Part shown: positions 35,823-48,595 of the stretch, piece by piece | Position numbering within the stretch: the first letter of the stretch is position 1 | Layout of the letters: each line of letters begins with the position of its first letter | Origin: Ulota crispa | Lineage: Eukaryota; Streptophyta; Bryopsida; Orthotrichales; Orthotrichaceae | DNA: 64,000 nt | Direction of reading: 5' to 3' | Assembly (NCBI GenBank): GCA_963920765.1 | Contig: OY987245.1 | Span: forward strand, 12,292,727 to 12,356,726 | Notes under the pieces: model-generated | Seen by the model: only the letters and a program-made list of their open reading frames with translations | Told to the model about the DNA's origin: nothing | The model's database searches: none | Translations under genes and position numbers: made by a program

Positions 35823-36424
35823 CGATGCGGGAAACCCCAACCCCAAAATGCTCCGCAAACGGGAGCTGTGAGAGTCCGGAGAAGAGATGTCCCGCGAAGT
35901 GTTCTGGGAACGGAGAGCGCGGGTCGTTCGTCTACTTGTTCCTTTGTTGCTGGCGTCACGGGTTGGGGTGTGATCCACTAGTAATGTGCCACGTGGCATG
36001 ATCGAGAATAAGCCCCTTCCCCTTCCTTTTCGTCCTTTTCCGTGGCATTTGCTTGGCATTTGCTTAGCATGGGATGGCTAAAATAAGAATTTAAAAGGAC
36101 TAAATAGGGTCTCGGAATGTTCTTTATTCTGTTAGAATTGAGTGATGTCCAAGCAGGGCATTTTTTTCGACGAATTTGTTTTTGCCAGATTCCAAAAGAG
36201 CGCAGGCGATTGGAGAATAAATGGAGGGAGCAGCCCCTCGATTAGTTCCCTGTGTCGCCAGCTGGATTTCTTTTGCCAAAAAAAAATGTGTTGTGTTCAA
36301 ATTCCAAAGAACAAGGTCCAGGAAGAACCAACTGTTAGTTCAAAGCTAGCTGATTGAAATGAGAAAAAATTGTTTGCAATTTATAAACATCGGGTTAAAA
36401 ATCGGTTAAAAATCTAAAAAAGTA

Positions 36425-36773
36425 CTCCCTCTGTCCCAAAATGATCTTGTTACACAAAATGTTGTAGATTAAACTCAAAATGAACCATTTTTCAAAAATA
36501 ATTGACCTATGAATAGAGTTTGATGTCCTATTGTTTTGAAATTTTGAGTTCCAAATTAGTTTTCAAAGTGTGGTTTCAAAGTGCTTGAAAATTGAATTTT
36601 TGAGGCATTTTTGAAAAGCACCGGTGGCCACTCATTGGATGGCATGGGATTGGTTAGCATGCCCATGCTTTTGGACTATGTGCAAGTGTCACTAACTCCT
36701 TTCCTCCTCCAACAAGATCTTTTTGGGACACTAAGTAAAGGTAAATAGGAAGATCATTTTGGGACAAAGGGAG
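36425..36773. mobile_element. Stowaway MITE, 349 bp
   Basis: CTCCCTCTGTCCCAAAATGA at the left end and its near-exact complement at the right end (AAGATCATTTTGGGACAAAGGGAG region) are the classic Stowaway terminus. TA flanks lie at 36423-36424 and 36774-36775. A second, inverted partial copy of the terminal motif (GATCTTTTTGGGACA) lies just inside the right end. There is no coding capacity. Confidence 0.95.
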
Positions 36774-36775
36774 TA

Positions 36776-38037
36776 TTATTTATAGTATGAAATAGAGAAA
36801 ATAACAGAAAGAGTTCCTTGATAAACTAGTTCAATACAATAAATGAAGGAAATCAACCAAAAAATCTCAAATATATCTCAGACCCTGCTCAGGAATCAAG
36901 ATTGAAATATTAAAATAGTACCCATATGAGCCTTTGAGACTATAGAAAAATCCTAGGAAGCCATCTCTTGTTTTTCCACCTTTGTGTTTTAATTTGCACA
37001 TCTGACCAAGTTGGTTGAGATTTAACCTTTAACCCCTAAAGGACCAACTATCCCCTTAGGGGACAAATCAACCTCGGGCATGTACCTATGACTAAACTAG
37101 TTTTTATAAATTTTTGAAACTTTTGAGGTTGGTGGGGAATTCAAAGATGTACGTGCACATCTAATTTTTTCTTCATTCTAACATTTATTGAAGAAGTTAT
37201 GCATGAATTTCAAAAAACGGGGGAGGGTAGGCAATCCGGGCAGCCCAAAAAACTTCTTTAAAAATTGCACTTAAAAAAAACAAAAATCCGAAATTGATTC
37301 TTTAGATTTTTATATATGTGGAAAGCTTTGAATCATTCAATTTTGATTGATGAGTGAGAAGTTTTAGTTTGCAGGCAATATGGAACTCCCAAACCTCCAT
37401 TCCTTTTGTCCCTTGTAATATTTGGTGCTTTAATTTTTTTTTTTTTGACTTATTTTTTCCATGTTGTAGTAGACTAAGATTCCTTAGTTTTCACCATTTG
37501 GATCAAAGTAACTCATATTTCTCAATTTTACATAAATCCTCCAATCTTGCCTACTATATATACAAATTTCATGACCTTACAACATTGTAATATTTTACAA
37601 AGTATGATCCACACCTCCAATCCATTTGAAAATTCTCCTACACATACCCAACTTGGTCTTCAACATGGAAAAAATAAACCTCAACTTTGCATAGAGCAAC
37701 TTTTTTGATATTGAAGTAATCAAAGTCTTTTGAAATTTTTGGGCAGTGGGGAAAAAAACTTTTTTTGCACTTTGGATGTCAATATCTCACTCCTCTACGT
37801 CTAGAATGAGCTAATTTTTTTCCACAAGTACCTCCCATAGTCTAGGGCAAGATCCTATGGATGAATTTTCAAAAAAACTTTTTTCCTACCTTTGTACTCA
37901 TACTCTCAAAAGTGGTAGTTTTCAGTTATTTTCTAAGAAAAATGGGCTTGGTCCTTTAGGAGTTAAATGCCCAAGAGTGTTTTTCTTGTTTTGGAATGCA
38001 GTTTTGAAGTTTTTGAACAGTCTTTGTAAGATCATTA
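36776..38037. other. Intergenic, AT-rich
   Basis: No gene is supported. A short inverted pair, TTAACCCCTAAAGGACC and CCCCTTAGGGG, near 37027-37065 looks like a relic of the TTAACCCCTAAATGCC family. Open frames at 37354-37590 and 37857-38048 are low-complexity and show no recognisable domain. Confidence 0.55.
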
Positions 38038-38319
38038 TTAATCCCTAAATGCTAAGGCACAAAAATTTGGTGTTCAACTTTTTTTAATAAAATTTGAAAC
38101 CTTGTTAAAGGAATAGATTTGATTATTTTAACGTTTTCTTTTTGGAAAAGTTATAGGCTAAAGCTAGCTTCAACTTTCAATTTTAGTTTCCTCCATATCT
38201 TATTCCAATTGGTTACAATTATAAAAAATTGATACAAGTTATTAAAGTTGCCTTTTTAGTCGATTTAGAACAAATTCCTAGAAGCTCAAAAAAAGGCCTT
38301 AGGCATTTGGGGGTCAAAA
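38038..38319. repeat. Medium copy of the TTAACCCCTAAATGCC family
   Basis: The left terminus reads TAATCCCTAAATGCTAAGGC and the right terminus GCCTTAGGCATTTGGGGGTC. The interior contains the block 'caaattcctagaagctcaaaaaa', which is shared with the large copy at 45355-46462 just inside its right end. About 280 bp, non-coding. Confidence 0.75.
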
Positions 38320-38398
38320 GTATACTTTTAAATATTGATGAAGTTGGTGAAGGGATAAGAGGTTGTTACCGGAGTTGTTGAGATACATTTCCATGTTA

Positions 38399-38913
38399 GG
38401 GCATTTGTAATGCACCTGGCAACAGCCCAAGTATATTGTGTCTAGTTTCTTGATAGACAATAAGCTTAAACATAATTTTTTTATGACTTGAGGGGGCATT
38501 GAAAATATTATTGTGAAATGTAATATAAATTGGGTTTGGACATTCACTAATTTAGATACATTCCATCAAATGTGAGCTAGCTTTCAAATATTTTAGAGGT
38601 ATCTCCAAATCAAGCCTAAAAAATAAAAGTTCAGCCAAAGGGGACAGTATTGGGATGTCACTGTACTGTCCCTTTGACTAAATTTTCCTTTTTTGGGCTT
38701 GATTTGGAAATACCTTTAAGTTTTTCAGAAACTTGCTCACATTTGATGGGATGTATCTAAATTAGTGAATGTCCAAATCCATATTTTATTACATTTCACA
38801 ATAATGTTTTCAATGCCCCTCAAATCATAAAAAAATTATGTTAAAGTTCATTGTCTATTACAAAACCAGACACAATATACCTTGGACTGTTGCTGGGTGC
38901 ATGACAAATGCCC
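38399..38913. mobile_element. Tourist-like (PIF/Harbinger-type) MITE with 250-bp arms
   Basis: GGGCATTTGTAATGCACC at the left end pairs with GGTGCATGACAAATGCCC at the right end. TTA flanks both sides (38396-38398 and 38914-38916). The two arms match over most of their length, so the 515-bp element is nearly one long palindrome. Inner parts of the arms (TTTAGATACATTCCATCAAA) resemble the MULE-type elements at 19122 and 55050, suggesting exchange or insertion between families. Confidence 0.88.
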
Positions 38914-38916
38914 TTA

Positions 38917-39309
38917 GGGCATCCGCAATGCAGACCTTAGAAATAGCCCTTTATTAGGAACAACAAGGCTATTTCAAGAGAGCTTTGAAGTTTTCATTTT
39001 ATTTCCATGGACAACACTCCAATGCAAAGCCAGTATACTAATTTGCACATGCAAACCTGTCCAAGCATTACATGACACGTGGAGGCTAAGAACAAGGCGA
39101 GGAAAGATTCTTATCAATTTGATCATGCCAAAAGTAACAAGCGTCTTCCATGACTAGGAAAATTGACAAAATTTGCCGATCCAAACCCTTTGCATGCCAA
39201 GAGCCTGGAAGTGCAGGTGCCTATGAAGATCGCATTGGGTTGCGCGATTAATTGAAACACCGGTACAATACCGATGCAGTAGTCGATACCTGCTGCACTG
39301 CGAATGCTC
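38917..39309. mobile_element. Second Tourist-like MITE directly abutting the first
   Basis: GGGCATCCGCAATGCAG at the left end and CTGCACTGCGAATGCTC at the right end are inverted repeats, with TTA at 38914-38916 (shared with the neighbouring MITE) and 39310-39312. The 393-bp body has no convincing coding frame. After it comes a 60-base stretch ending TTGCCGGGTGCATTACAAAC, which looks like another end of the first MITE family. Confidence 0.85.
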
Positions 39310-39379
39310 TTACTAAGCAAAAGTTTTGTCTATACCTGGACTGTTGCCGGGTGCATTACAAACACCCTTACTAAGCAAA

Positions 39380-40592
39380 AGTTTTGTCTGTCACTGTCAA
39401 CATCAAAGTTTGTATCTTTGCATTTGGCCAAGTGCACTTTACTTTGGGTTGTTTAGCTCGAATGGATCTGATATTTAAACCGAGTATTTAAAATAAAAAC
39501 CTCATTTTTTATGAAAATTTCTGTTATTTCTACAATCTCTATTGTATACTGCTTTTGCCTTCGTAGCTTATAGTCCATATTTACAAAAATCTTTGAAACT
39601 ATCATTTTTGTCCTTTTGAGCCATATAGGACCAAATTCATGATTATAAGCTCAAACACAAAATACCAAATTTAGCATATTTCACGTGAACAAGGAAGAAA
39701 CAAGTGACCAAATAGGATTGCTTGCTGTTTTAGAAATTTCATATGATTGTGCTAGTATTCACAACATGTTGTCAGTAGTTGTTTCAAATTGTTCAATTTG
39801 ATTCCGTACTTAAAATGCAACTTCAAGATTTGTCATATGAAAATAAGGGTCTTATAAAGAAGAATCGAAAATGCCTATACTCACTTCCTAATTTGCAAAA
39901 TTGGATATACTCAATTGAAGATTTTCTTTAGTGTTGCACGTAATTGGAACATCAAGAAAACTACTTGTCTACATTCTTTGCACGTTTGCTGAACTCCATA
40001 TCACAACAGCAAAACGCAAAAACATAACTAAATCAAATGCATGTAATATGATTTAGAACAGTACTAAAAATAGACGGTGTTAGATTAAGAATGTCTGTGT
40101 CTAAGCATCTTTTCACAATCGAAAAATTGTCATGTCAGAGTGTCATAGCAAGGAGGTTAGAGAGTGCCTCATGAGACAACAATAATGGAATAATTATGAA
40201 TTTCGAGACCAGTTTATTAGTGCAAGTTGACATTGGAAAAATTTGGCAAAATATCAACATACAGTACAAAGACAACACAGTAAAAGGGCACGGAACGAAC
40301 TGGTAAATGACATCCGTGTCCAACTAATCAAGAGTTCAATCCTCTATAAACTCGTGACAGTTACAGGTCCTCTCACTTTCATATTTAAATTATTTCCAAA
40401 TGGCGAAGTAATCTACAGTATAAGCAGGAAACCCACTGACCGCACAATCTGACTAGAAGTAAAGCCTACGAGTCCAGATTACGTTGCTGAGAACCAGACT
40501 AGTTCTAAAATCAAATAATTGAAACACTAAAGCTTTGAGATAGACACAAAAAACAATACACTGTTCGACTTCTTTTTGCAAAAGCGGCAGAA
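39380..40592. other. Intergenic and 3' flank of the KOBITO1-like gene
   Basis: No gene or clear repeat is seen. The part nearest 40590 probably contains the 3' untranslated region of the minus-strand gene that ends at 40593. Confidence 0.6.
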
Positions 40593-43500
40593 TCATTGAT
40601 TGGCAGCAGCTTTTATCAATAAATCTGAGGCCAGGTGCTCCAAACCTGGAGGTGCTAGAGGAGGCATGGCGGCCATTCCATTGGTGTTATTTACATTCAG
40701 CACTCCCTCTAGATGTTCCACAGCTTTGGTGTCGTTCTGCTTGTTGACAGCTTTCACAGAATCTGGACGTTGAAACGTTGCACTTTCCTGTTGTAAGGAC
40801 TTTTCAAGCCGAGCTTGGCCTGCTTGCACAGCATTGCTGAATACTCCAGCCTCTTGCAATCCTTGAACAATCGCCTGAAATTTTGAAACATGAATATACT
40901 TAGTACAGCGACAAATTTGACTTAAAGAATCACAGCTATTTAGTATAATCAGAAACCTAAATCGGCAATGCAACACAACAGGATGACCACCATAGTTTGC
41001 AAATTGAAAAAAACAACTACTAGAATTTATTGCAGGACATATCTTTTAAAAGTTCTGATAAGAACATATACGAATAAAAAATCGTTCAAAACAGAAGTTA
41101 GTTTGCAGTTTTCTAATCGATGGTAGAATCTGTTTAGTCTGGATCTTCATACCGCAGGAATGTAAAGCCGTGTCAAAAGCCCTCTTCGGATCAGTTTCAG
41201 GTTGACCTCCTTATCAGTCCAAACAACATGATCCTTGTACCTGCATACACAATGCAATCACAGCACTTTCAGTACTTAAAATCTATAGAATAGGCCCAAA
41301 TATAAAGAGTGAGAGTGGTGGCAATACCTAGAAATCTACGGAAAAAAACTCGTAGTATCCACAGGACCGATAGGTGATTATGGTATCATGACTGCTCTAC
41401 CCAAAGTGAGTTGGAAGGAAAGTTCAAAAATCATACCAGCGTTTCATCTCCTCTTGTGAAGCAGTAGAAGCAATGATGAACGCCTGACATACGAAAAGGG
41501 ACTCTCTAATTAATACGCGGTATATAATCAACGACATGAGATTTTCTATGCTGAAGTAATATTTAAGTAAACAGCATGAAAACGAAGAGCGAATTCATTG
41601 GGAGAAAGGCGTAAATCAAATGCCTTCATAGGTTAGGGTGCTTACAGCCCTATCAAACTCAAGCATAAAACATCGCTTCACATCTTCCTTGGTTGGTTTA
41701 CAGTGACATCGATCACGTCGAGATGTCAGGTCTGAAAATTTAGTGTACGTATAATGTAACACTGCTGCCTCGTCAAACCTGATTTCACTGCAAGTAACAA
41801 ATCCAGCGCATTTTTCCAAAAATCAGAACTACTGCAAATGAAGTCCACGAACCAGAACAAGGTATTACATCTCAAAATAACAAGCCAACAATACCGCGTG
41901 CAGCACAAAAAGGACACAACAAACAGCAGAAAACTCACTTCGGTGCTTTTGCATAATTGTGCCACCTGTGGGCACCATTGGGTCGCAAATTGTCTTGCAC
42001 GCGGGCAGCAGCTTTTCCATTCCCATAGGTCAAAAAGTAGTTGGGGTTGCCCCGGGTAGCTTCTCGGTATAGCCCAAAATAAGTCTCTTTGGTAACATGG
42101 TCATAATTCTTCTTGAACATAGTTACCTCACTGAAAGGATCTTCAATATCGTCCCGCTCAATTGCACTCTCCTAACACAATGAAAGCATTATATAGTGTA
42201 AGAATATACACGATCGCTAAAGACTTCAGCATCAGATTTAGTTTTTTGAGTGCACAGAGTCTACATGTTCAATATCGATTTTGAACATAATGAACATGTA
42301 ACTTGTATTCCTCAAAATTGACTACAAGTTTTTAAAAGTGATGTGATAGGGATACTCACATAATTGGGAAAAACTACCATATCAACATCTGCAGCAACAT
42401 CGTTAAGCAAACGCTGTAGGGAGTATTCAGGACCTCCAGCTGGATGCAGTAATTCGTCAGTGTCCAGATGAATTATCCAATTGATTCCAACCTCCTGTAA
42501 AAACAGCGATTGCCCCAAAAAGTGAGTATTACAGGTCACCCATGCCCTTTCAACATGTTTCTGGAGCTCGAATCATCATTAGTAGCTGGTCAAGGATGAA
42601 CAGGACTCATAACTTCTAAGGGTTTGACACCGAACACATTCCTCAACCTCCACAATCCTTGTGCTACAAAATTTGCTAACTCAAGACTTTCCAAAGATGA
42701 AAATTCCACTACTAGATTATTAGCTTACCCTGGCAAACACAATGGCCATTTCCATGTTAAGAGACTGTTTCACGAAAAGCTCATAGTTGCAAGGCTTGTA
42801 GAAAAAGCTTGACAGCCAAGTCTCGTTCCATATCCGACTGCAGAAGATCAAGAGACGATTTTGCGTTACCAACTGTACATTCCTCAAAGAATACTCAGAC
42901 CACAGTGTGGATAGTATATGCTCTCTGAGACGAAGTGTCAACAGTTCTCAAATCCATAGGCAAATACCGTGAGGAGATAAATGTAAAGAGAACCTATCCC
43001 GCACATCAATTGATGTGGACACTTTGTAGGACAATGGAGGCACAACATAAGAATACTCGTTGACAAACCTTTTGGCCTGCTTATCTTCAAGGTCTTTAGT
43101 CCGATAAATGATCATCACCCCCTGCTCCCAAACATAAGAGTAGTCAAGCCAACGTAACTAGTTCACGAAGTGGATCACAACTAGCGTATCCATGAAGTTT
43201 GATAACCAAATAGTCAAGCTCTGATCCTTCAGCAACAAGTTCAAATTTATTTTCTATAAACTGGAATCCAGTCCTTCCACTCAGAAACGACAAGGAGATG
43301 TCGCTAAGAATATCTCTCAAGTAGTAAAAAAACAGATTGAGTCGCAATGCTCACAGGAATAGCTTCCAAAACGGATGTCGAGTTCAGAGATGCCGCCTTT
43401 CCCTCAACAAAAAGGAAGAAGTGTGTGACACCGATAGTCCGGTGATAATACAGCCACGGCAGAATCTGCTCAAGACCAGCCGAGGTACTTGACGTAATAG

Positions 43501-44612
43501 CAATCTGTGTTCAAAGCTCAGAGTTAGTACCTCTAATTCCCTGATCCTACAATTTCAAAAACCTTCACCCTTGAACATCGGCCATATTCAGACACTCCCG
43601 CACAAGCCCTTATCTAAAAATCAAAAACCTTAGCTTCTCAGCGCCCAAGTTAAAAAACACAAAACATATTTCTATTGTTCAAAAACTGAAGCGTGTAAGT
43701 TCATTATTCTATTGACACACATTGTTACCTTAAGCTTCCTAAACGATTAGCTTCAATACGCAAGCGGCCACTTTTGGCAATAAGAATATTTGAGAGTCAT
43801 AAGTTGAGCAAGCAAAAGAAGCCTACTCTTCCTAACATCCAGAAAAACTCAATTACTGGCGAGTAAGAACAGTATCGACATAAAACGAACACTAAAAGCC
43901 ATCAACAGGGAGTAATGTTGCCATGAATATAAATTCCTCCATGCAATTTCAGCAAAAAAACTTGAGCAAACTAATGACATCATTCTATTGGTAAACATTG
44001 TTACCTTTAGCCTCCTAAACGATTATAGCTTCAACACGCAAGCGGCCACTTTTGACCATAAGAATATTTAAGGTTCATAAGTTGAGCAAGCAAAAGAAGC
44101 CTACTCTTCCTAACATCCAGAAAAACTCAATTTTAACATTATACTGGTAAGTGAAAAGGGAAAGCCATCAACAGGGAGTAATGTCACTATAAATAAGAAA
44201 TTCTCCATACAATTTAAAACAAAATTTTGAGCAAATTAATGAGGAGAGTGAGGAGAGTTGGTGAGAAAATGCATACCTTGGTGGCATGTTTTTGTTGAAT
44301 AGCAAATTGCCACCCGATGTGATGCGGGAACATGCCAACGTGAGGAGGACGCACTTTAGGGCAATCCGAGCTTGTGGTGCCATACCGTCCACTCAAAGGC
44401 GAATTCAAAGAATCTTGTTGCACGCCCGGCAACCGAGAATTATCGCCACTTAACTCTCCAAGACGAGCCGAGTCCACGAGATCTCCGCCTCTCCATTGAA
44501 GTCCGAAAGCGAAGAGCGCCAGAAGCACCGTGAGCGCTGTTAAGACGAAGAGCACTCTCTGCGAGGTGGATGGAGCGGGTGCAAATCGCGACCCTGGCAT
44601 TATTACCGGCAT
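40593..44612 (-). CDS. KOB1: KOBITO1/ELD1/ABI8-like glycosyltransferase-like protein
   Basis: KOBITO1 is a plant membrane protein needed for cellulose deposition, cell elongation, plasmodesmal control and ABA responses in Arabidopsis. Its enzymatic reaction is not settled. Exons in transcript order: 44612-44277, 43504-43355, 43121-43069, 42837-42729, 42494-42360, 42171-41939, 41787-41646, 41483-41437, 41240-41153, 40874-40593. All introns are GT-AG; the joined frame is 524 aa, close to the Arabidopsis protein. A single N-terminal membrane anchor lies at about 19-38 (type II). Conserved blocks are [39 protein letters not shown] (a DxD motif at 227-229, likely metal/nucleotide-sugar binding), [40 protein letters not shown] and HVVWTDKE. 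The C-terminal tail is variable and Pro-rich. ATGs at 44612 and 44600 both fit; the first is used. Confidence 0.95.
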
Positions 44613-45354
44613 GATGGCATCACCGTCCCTGCATTCTTGGTCTTAAAAAACAGGTCCAGCTACTTCTATGTTGTGTCTCATCTACCGAGCTTTCTTTGCT
44701 GTTGCCCTTACTCGACCATGTTTGCACCGATTATTGCGAAATTATTGGCTCTGGATTGCAGGGCGTTGACAGAAGAGGAAGCGATCCGAGAGGAGGTTTA
44801 GGTTGAGTAGAAAGGTCGGTAGAAAAGCGATCGGCTACGGGGATGTAAGCTTATACCGTACCTGATTGCTTGATCTGTGCTTGGCTTGGCTTGGCTTGGC
44901 TCGGCTTGGGTTTGTGGTAACCCTGGAGCTCGTCTCGGAAGTAAAGTATTGTGTGCGTAGATGGAGCATATTTGCGTGGTGTCTGCTTGGATTTTGTCGG
45001 AACCCTAAAAGCTCCTCTCGTAAGCAAACAATACGTGCTGGTTTTGCTATAATCCGAAAACCTTGACATGTTCGATGACGTGGCTTGCAGTGTGTTCCCT
45101 AGCGTTCCTCGTGTTCGCTTGCGTCCCCCTGGTCTCGGCAGCTGCTTTCGGTAGAGAAGGCTGGGGTTAAAGTTAAGCTTAACCCCTAAATGACCATAGG
45201 GCATACCTTAACCAGCATTTTTTTTTGACTGACACATTTTTCGCCAAATCTGTCATGTAACTAATAACTTCTCTTCCCTCAAAACAATTGTCTTATGATA
45301 AGTGGACACAAAGTCATGTTTCGTCATCTGTGTCAGTTAAAAGAAATTCTGATC
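44613..45354. promoter_or_regulatory. Promoter and 5' leader of the KOBITO1-like gene, and flank
   Basis: On the upstream side of the minus-strand gene there is a short pentanucleotide repeat (TTGGC, about five units, 44881-44905). AACCCTAAA, a telo-box-like motif, lies at 45002-45010. A solo-looking TTAACCCCTAAATGACC lies near 45180. The transcription start cannot be placed. Confidence 0.45.
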
Positions 45355-46462
45355 TTAACCCCTAAATGCCTGCCGCACCAAATTTTGGTATTGGCAATAA
45401 TATAAAGTTCAATAAACCTATCTAAGCTACTGTTTTTATTAGTTTATATTTTGGATTTATTTTTTATGAAGTCTAATTTTACGATTAAAAATCTAATTTG
45501 GAAAATGATTGATTATGAGTTTTCTATGCAAGCTTTTGTGCAAGGGTCTTGACTTTCTCTAGTGTTGAAAGTTCTTGGAAATGAGCCTCAAATACACTAG
45601 ATCTTGGAGAAAAATTTACACTAAAAATTCATTTGAAAAAATTTGTAGAAAAGATTTTGAAAAACTCTAAAGCAGGATTTTTTTTTTTTTGGTTTTTTCA
45701 TCCATGCTTGGGTGGCATTTTTTGAAAATGGTTTGTAGCTTGCTGGCTCTGTCCCTATTTTGGTTGGAGTTGAAGGTGGCCCCAACTCATGGATTTTTGG
45801 AGCATCATGGGATTTTTTTTTGTAGGTAAAAAATATTCACTGGTCATTTTTTGAAAACATCCTTATAACCATTGCCATTACTTAAGTATTGTATTGAATT
45901 GGATTAGGCAACACCTCAAAAAAATTAAAATGCTCAAATAGTTTTAGATGATGACATCAATTTTCAATTTGATAAGGATTTTATGAAAGCCTAGGCAGCA
46001 ACGCAATTTTCATTATTGCAATATGGCATTTTTTGAAAAAAAATCACCCTTTTTTTTTCTATAGGCTTGAAGCTAGCCTTTTCTTTTTGAGGCAATTGGG
46101 CCTTAAATTGCCCAAAATAAAAAACACTGCTCTAAAGTGATTGGGGTTATATATGTTATTTCCTTTAACCTTGTATTTTTTTGGTGACCATTTTTTTAGA
46201 TCCAACATGTGAAAAGAGGATTCAAAGGCTTCAGGCCATTTTTATGGTTTTAACACCCTCATGGTCAAACATTCTAATCTTTCAATCCATAAGTGATATT
46301 GTTGTGTTTTCTTTTCCTATGTGACCTTTGAAATATCTAATTTAAATTTGTACGATTACAATTCAAAAGAACCTGATACAGCTTATTAAAATGTTGCCTT
46401 TTTGTTCAATTTGAAGCAAATTCCTAGAAGCTCAAAAAAGGCCTCAGGCATTTAGGGGTTAA
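45355..46462. mobile_element. Long copy of the TTAACCCCTAAATGCC inverted-repeat family, about 1.1 kb
   Basis: The left terminus TTAACCCCTAAATGCCTG is matched by CAGGCATTTAGGGGTTAA at the right end. The interior is AT-rich with no recognisable coding frame. Its right third (about 46180-46440) resembles segments at 4555-4790 and 38160-38300, marking these as one dispersed family. TTAA at the very ends may belong to the terminus or to the target. Confidence 0.78.
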
Positions 46463-48346
46463 ATCAAGCTATTTGTTTGGATGTTTGTTTGTCACATTGA
46501 GATCTCCCAAACTATGTGTCCCCCGTTGTATGCTTGGTATTGCTGAAAAGCTCTTGGCAAGGAGGGGTGCATGGGTTTGGTTTTGTGGCATTTGGGCTTA
46601 TGGTGAGAAAGTTATTGAGTTTCAAAGTTTTTTAAGGATTAAAATTTAAGAAAACTATTGATTGGTCAAAGATACGTTATATGTAAAAATAGGGTAGAGT
46701 ACAAGTTTAACTAAAGTATAGTTTGGATGTCCACTTACAAATAGAATAAAGTACAAGTTTAACTAAAGTACAAGTTTAACCATGGGTGGTATGAGAAGAT
46801 GGCATGGGAAGCATGGGGGGTGAAAATGGGGCCAATGACATAGGGCCACACTAGTACGCTATTATATTTACACCAATTTTTTTAAATCTATTGTTTTTAG
46901 TTCCAATATTTTTACTAATTAAAATCAATGAATTTTATGAAATCGTCAATGAAAAGCTTGAAATATCGTTTTACCTTTTTATATTTATTTTGTAGAAATG
47001 TAACTTGGCATTGCCTTGAATCACATAAAGGGCAAGGGTCCTTTTTATGTATTTCCTTAAATTAAGTTGAGAGTGATAATATACAAATTTTCAAAGTGTT
47101 TTGAAGGGAAACTAAAGTGTATGGCTAAAGAATACGCAGCTTTTTAGAGTGATTCCTACATTGCCTTTTGTAGAATCTTGTTTGAAGTGTGTAAATAAGT
47201 ATAAATTTTATATCATTCTTCCATGATATATATTAGCATCCATTTGTATGGACTAAATTTGTTTAATAGGTCTTTTTGTAGCCATCCACATCACTTTCCA
47301 AATTTTATTGTTATCATGCAAGTTTAATGTTTAGCCTTCAAAAAAAAATTCACAAAAATGTGTCAAAGAGGGATTTAGAGGAATCAAAGAAGTGGAGGCA
47401 CCTATGTACTTGATGTAATTAATTAATCCCTTAATTATTTCAACATGGTCGTATTATTGAATAATGAATAATTCTAATATGATAATTACAAATTGACACT
47501 ATTATAATCAAACTTTTGTAATCTAATAACTAAGTAACTGTATCATTGAGATTGCAATATAGATTTGAAGCAAATTTTGAATATCAAATTATATAAATTT
47601 GACAAGCCAATTAACACAATGAATTCAAAAAATGTAATGACAAAAGTGATGTCAAAAGTCATTTCCAATATGAAATAAAAATGTAAAGAACTTTGTCTTT
47701 TAGTTTCAGACTCTAAACTTTATTTATTAACTCACTTTTTAAGGCCAAGGTATCCTATTGATTACCTATGATTACTTATGTGAGGAAAGAAGGCTACATC
47801 AATTCATTTGTTATTTTGCAAATGGCACTTCTTGTTTGTTCACTTTCATTAACCTATATGTACAAAAGTATCTATTTCCATATTTTATTAAGCACACAAA
47901 AGTAATTTTGAAGGTTCCCTCAAGATGGCATGAAAGTTGTTTTCCAAAAATGAAATACTATATCCATATCACAATACACTTGCTTCACCACAATATGTAT
48001 TTTGTTTCAAAAGTTATAAAGAATTGTTGCTTAATCTTTGTGTCAACCATGTCCCAAAAAAATTGAAGATTACCTCACAACATGGCAAACATCAAAATTG
48101 TACACAATGTTTGAGTATCCACAAGGACAATGTTTTTCCTACATCCTCCAATGACTCCAACTTTCACATGTTTTTTAGCATAAGAGGCAATTCTTTTTAT
48201 GTTGTGACTACATATTCTTATAAATTTATTGAGTTTGTACCAACCACAAATTCCATTATATTTACAAAATCTTTCAATAGTTGGACACTTCATCACAAGA
48301 GTTTTTGAGTTTATACACTTTCACTCCATTTTTAGGATGATAATTT

Positions 48347-48439
48347 TGGTCAACTTTGATCACCACAATCTTAATATTGGTCAACTTTCATCATCACAAT
48401 TTTAACACTGGTCATTTTTCATCATCACAATCTTAACAT
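48347..48439. repeat. 31-bp tandem repeat, three copies
   Basis: Three head-to-tail units of 31 bases, close to TGGTCAACTTT(G/C)ATCA followed by (C/T)CACAATCTTAA(T/C)A(T/C), fill 48347-48439. Copies differ at a handful of positions. Confidence 0.85.
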
Positions 48440-48488
48440 TCCATCTGGATGTAAACTTGTAATATAATGCACAATCGTATCTTCTTCA

Positions 48489-48595
48489 AAGACCCACAAT
48501 CATTTTGCTAGTTTTGCATGATAATAAGGGAGTTTTGTGTGCAAGGACCCACAATCATTTTGCTAATTGCATGATAACAAGGGAATTTTGTGTGC
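48489..48595. repeat. 53/54-bp direct duplication
   Basis: A unit containing GACCCACAATCATTTTGCTA and ending TTTTGTGTGC occurs at 48489-48542 and again at 48543-48595, with a partial third unit after it. It may have grown from replication slippage. Confidence 0.85.

Noticed and set aside
43011..43068. Extension of KOBITO1 exon 3 beyond the AAAAG donor (reads [10 protein letters not shown]...)
   Set aside because: The frame stays open, but splicing at 43069 restores the conserved [12 protein letters not shown] junction and keeps phase, so the extension is intron.
47758..48308. Overlapping open frames of 102 and 123 codons
   Set aside because: They are low-complexity and AT-rich, with no recognisable domain and no gene context.
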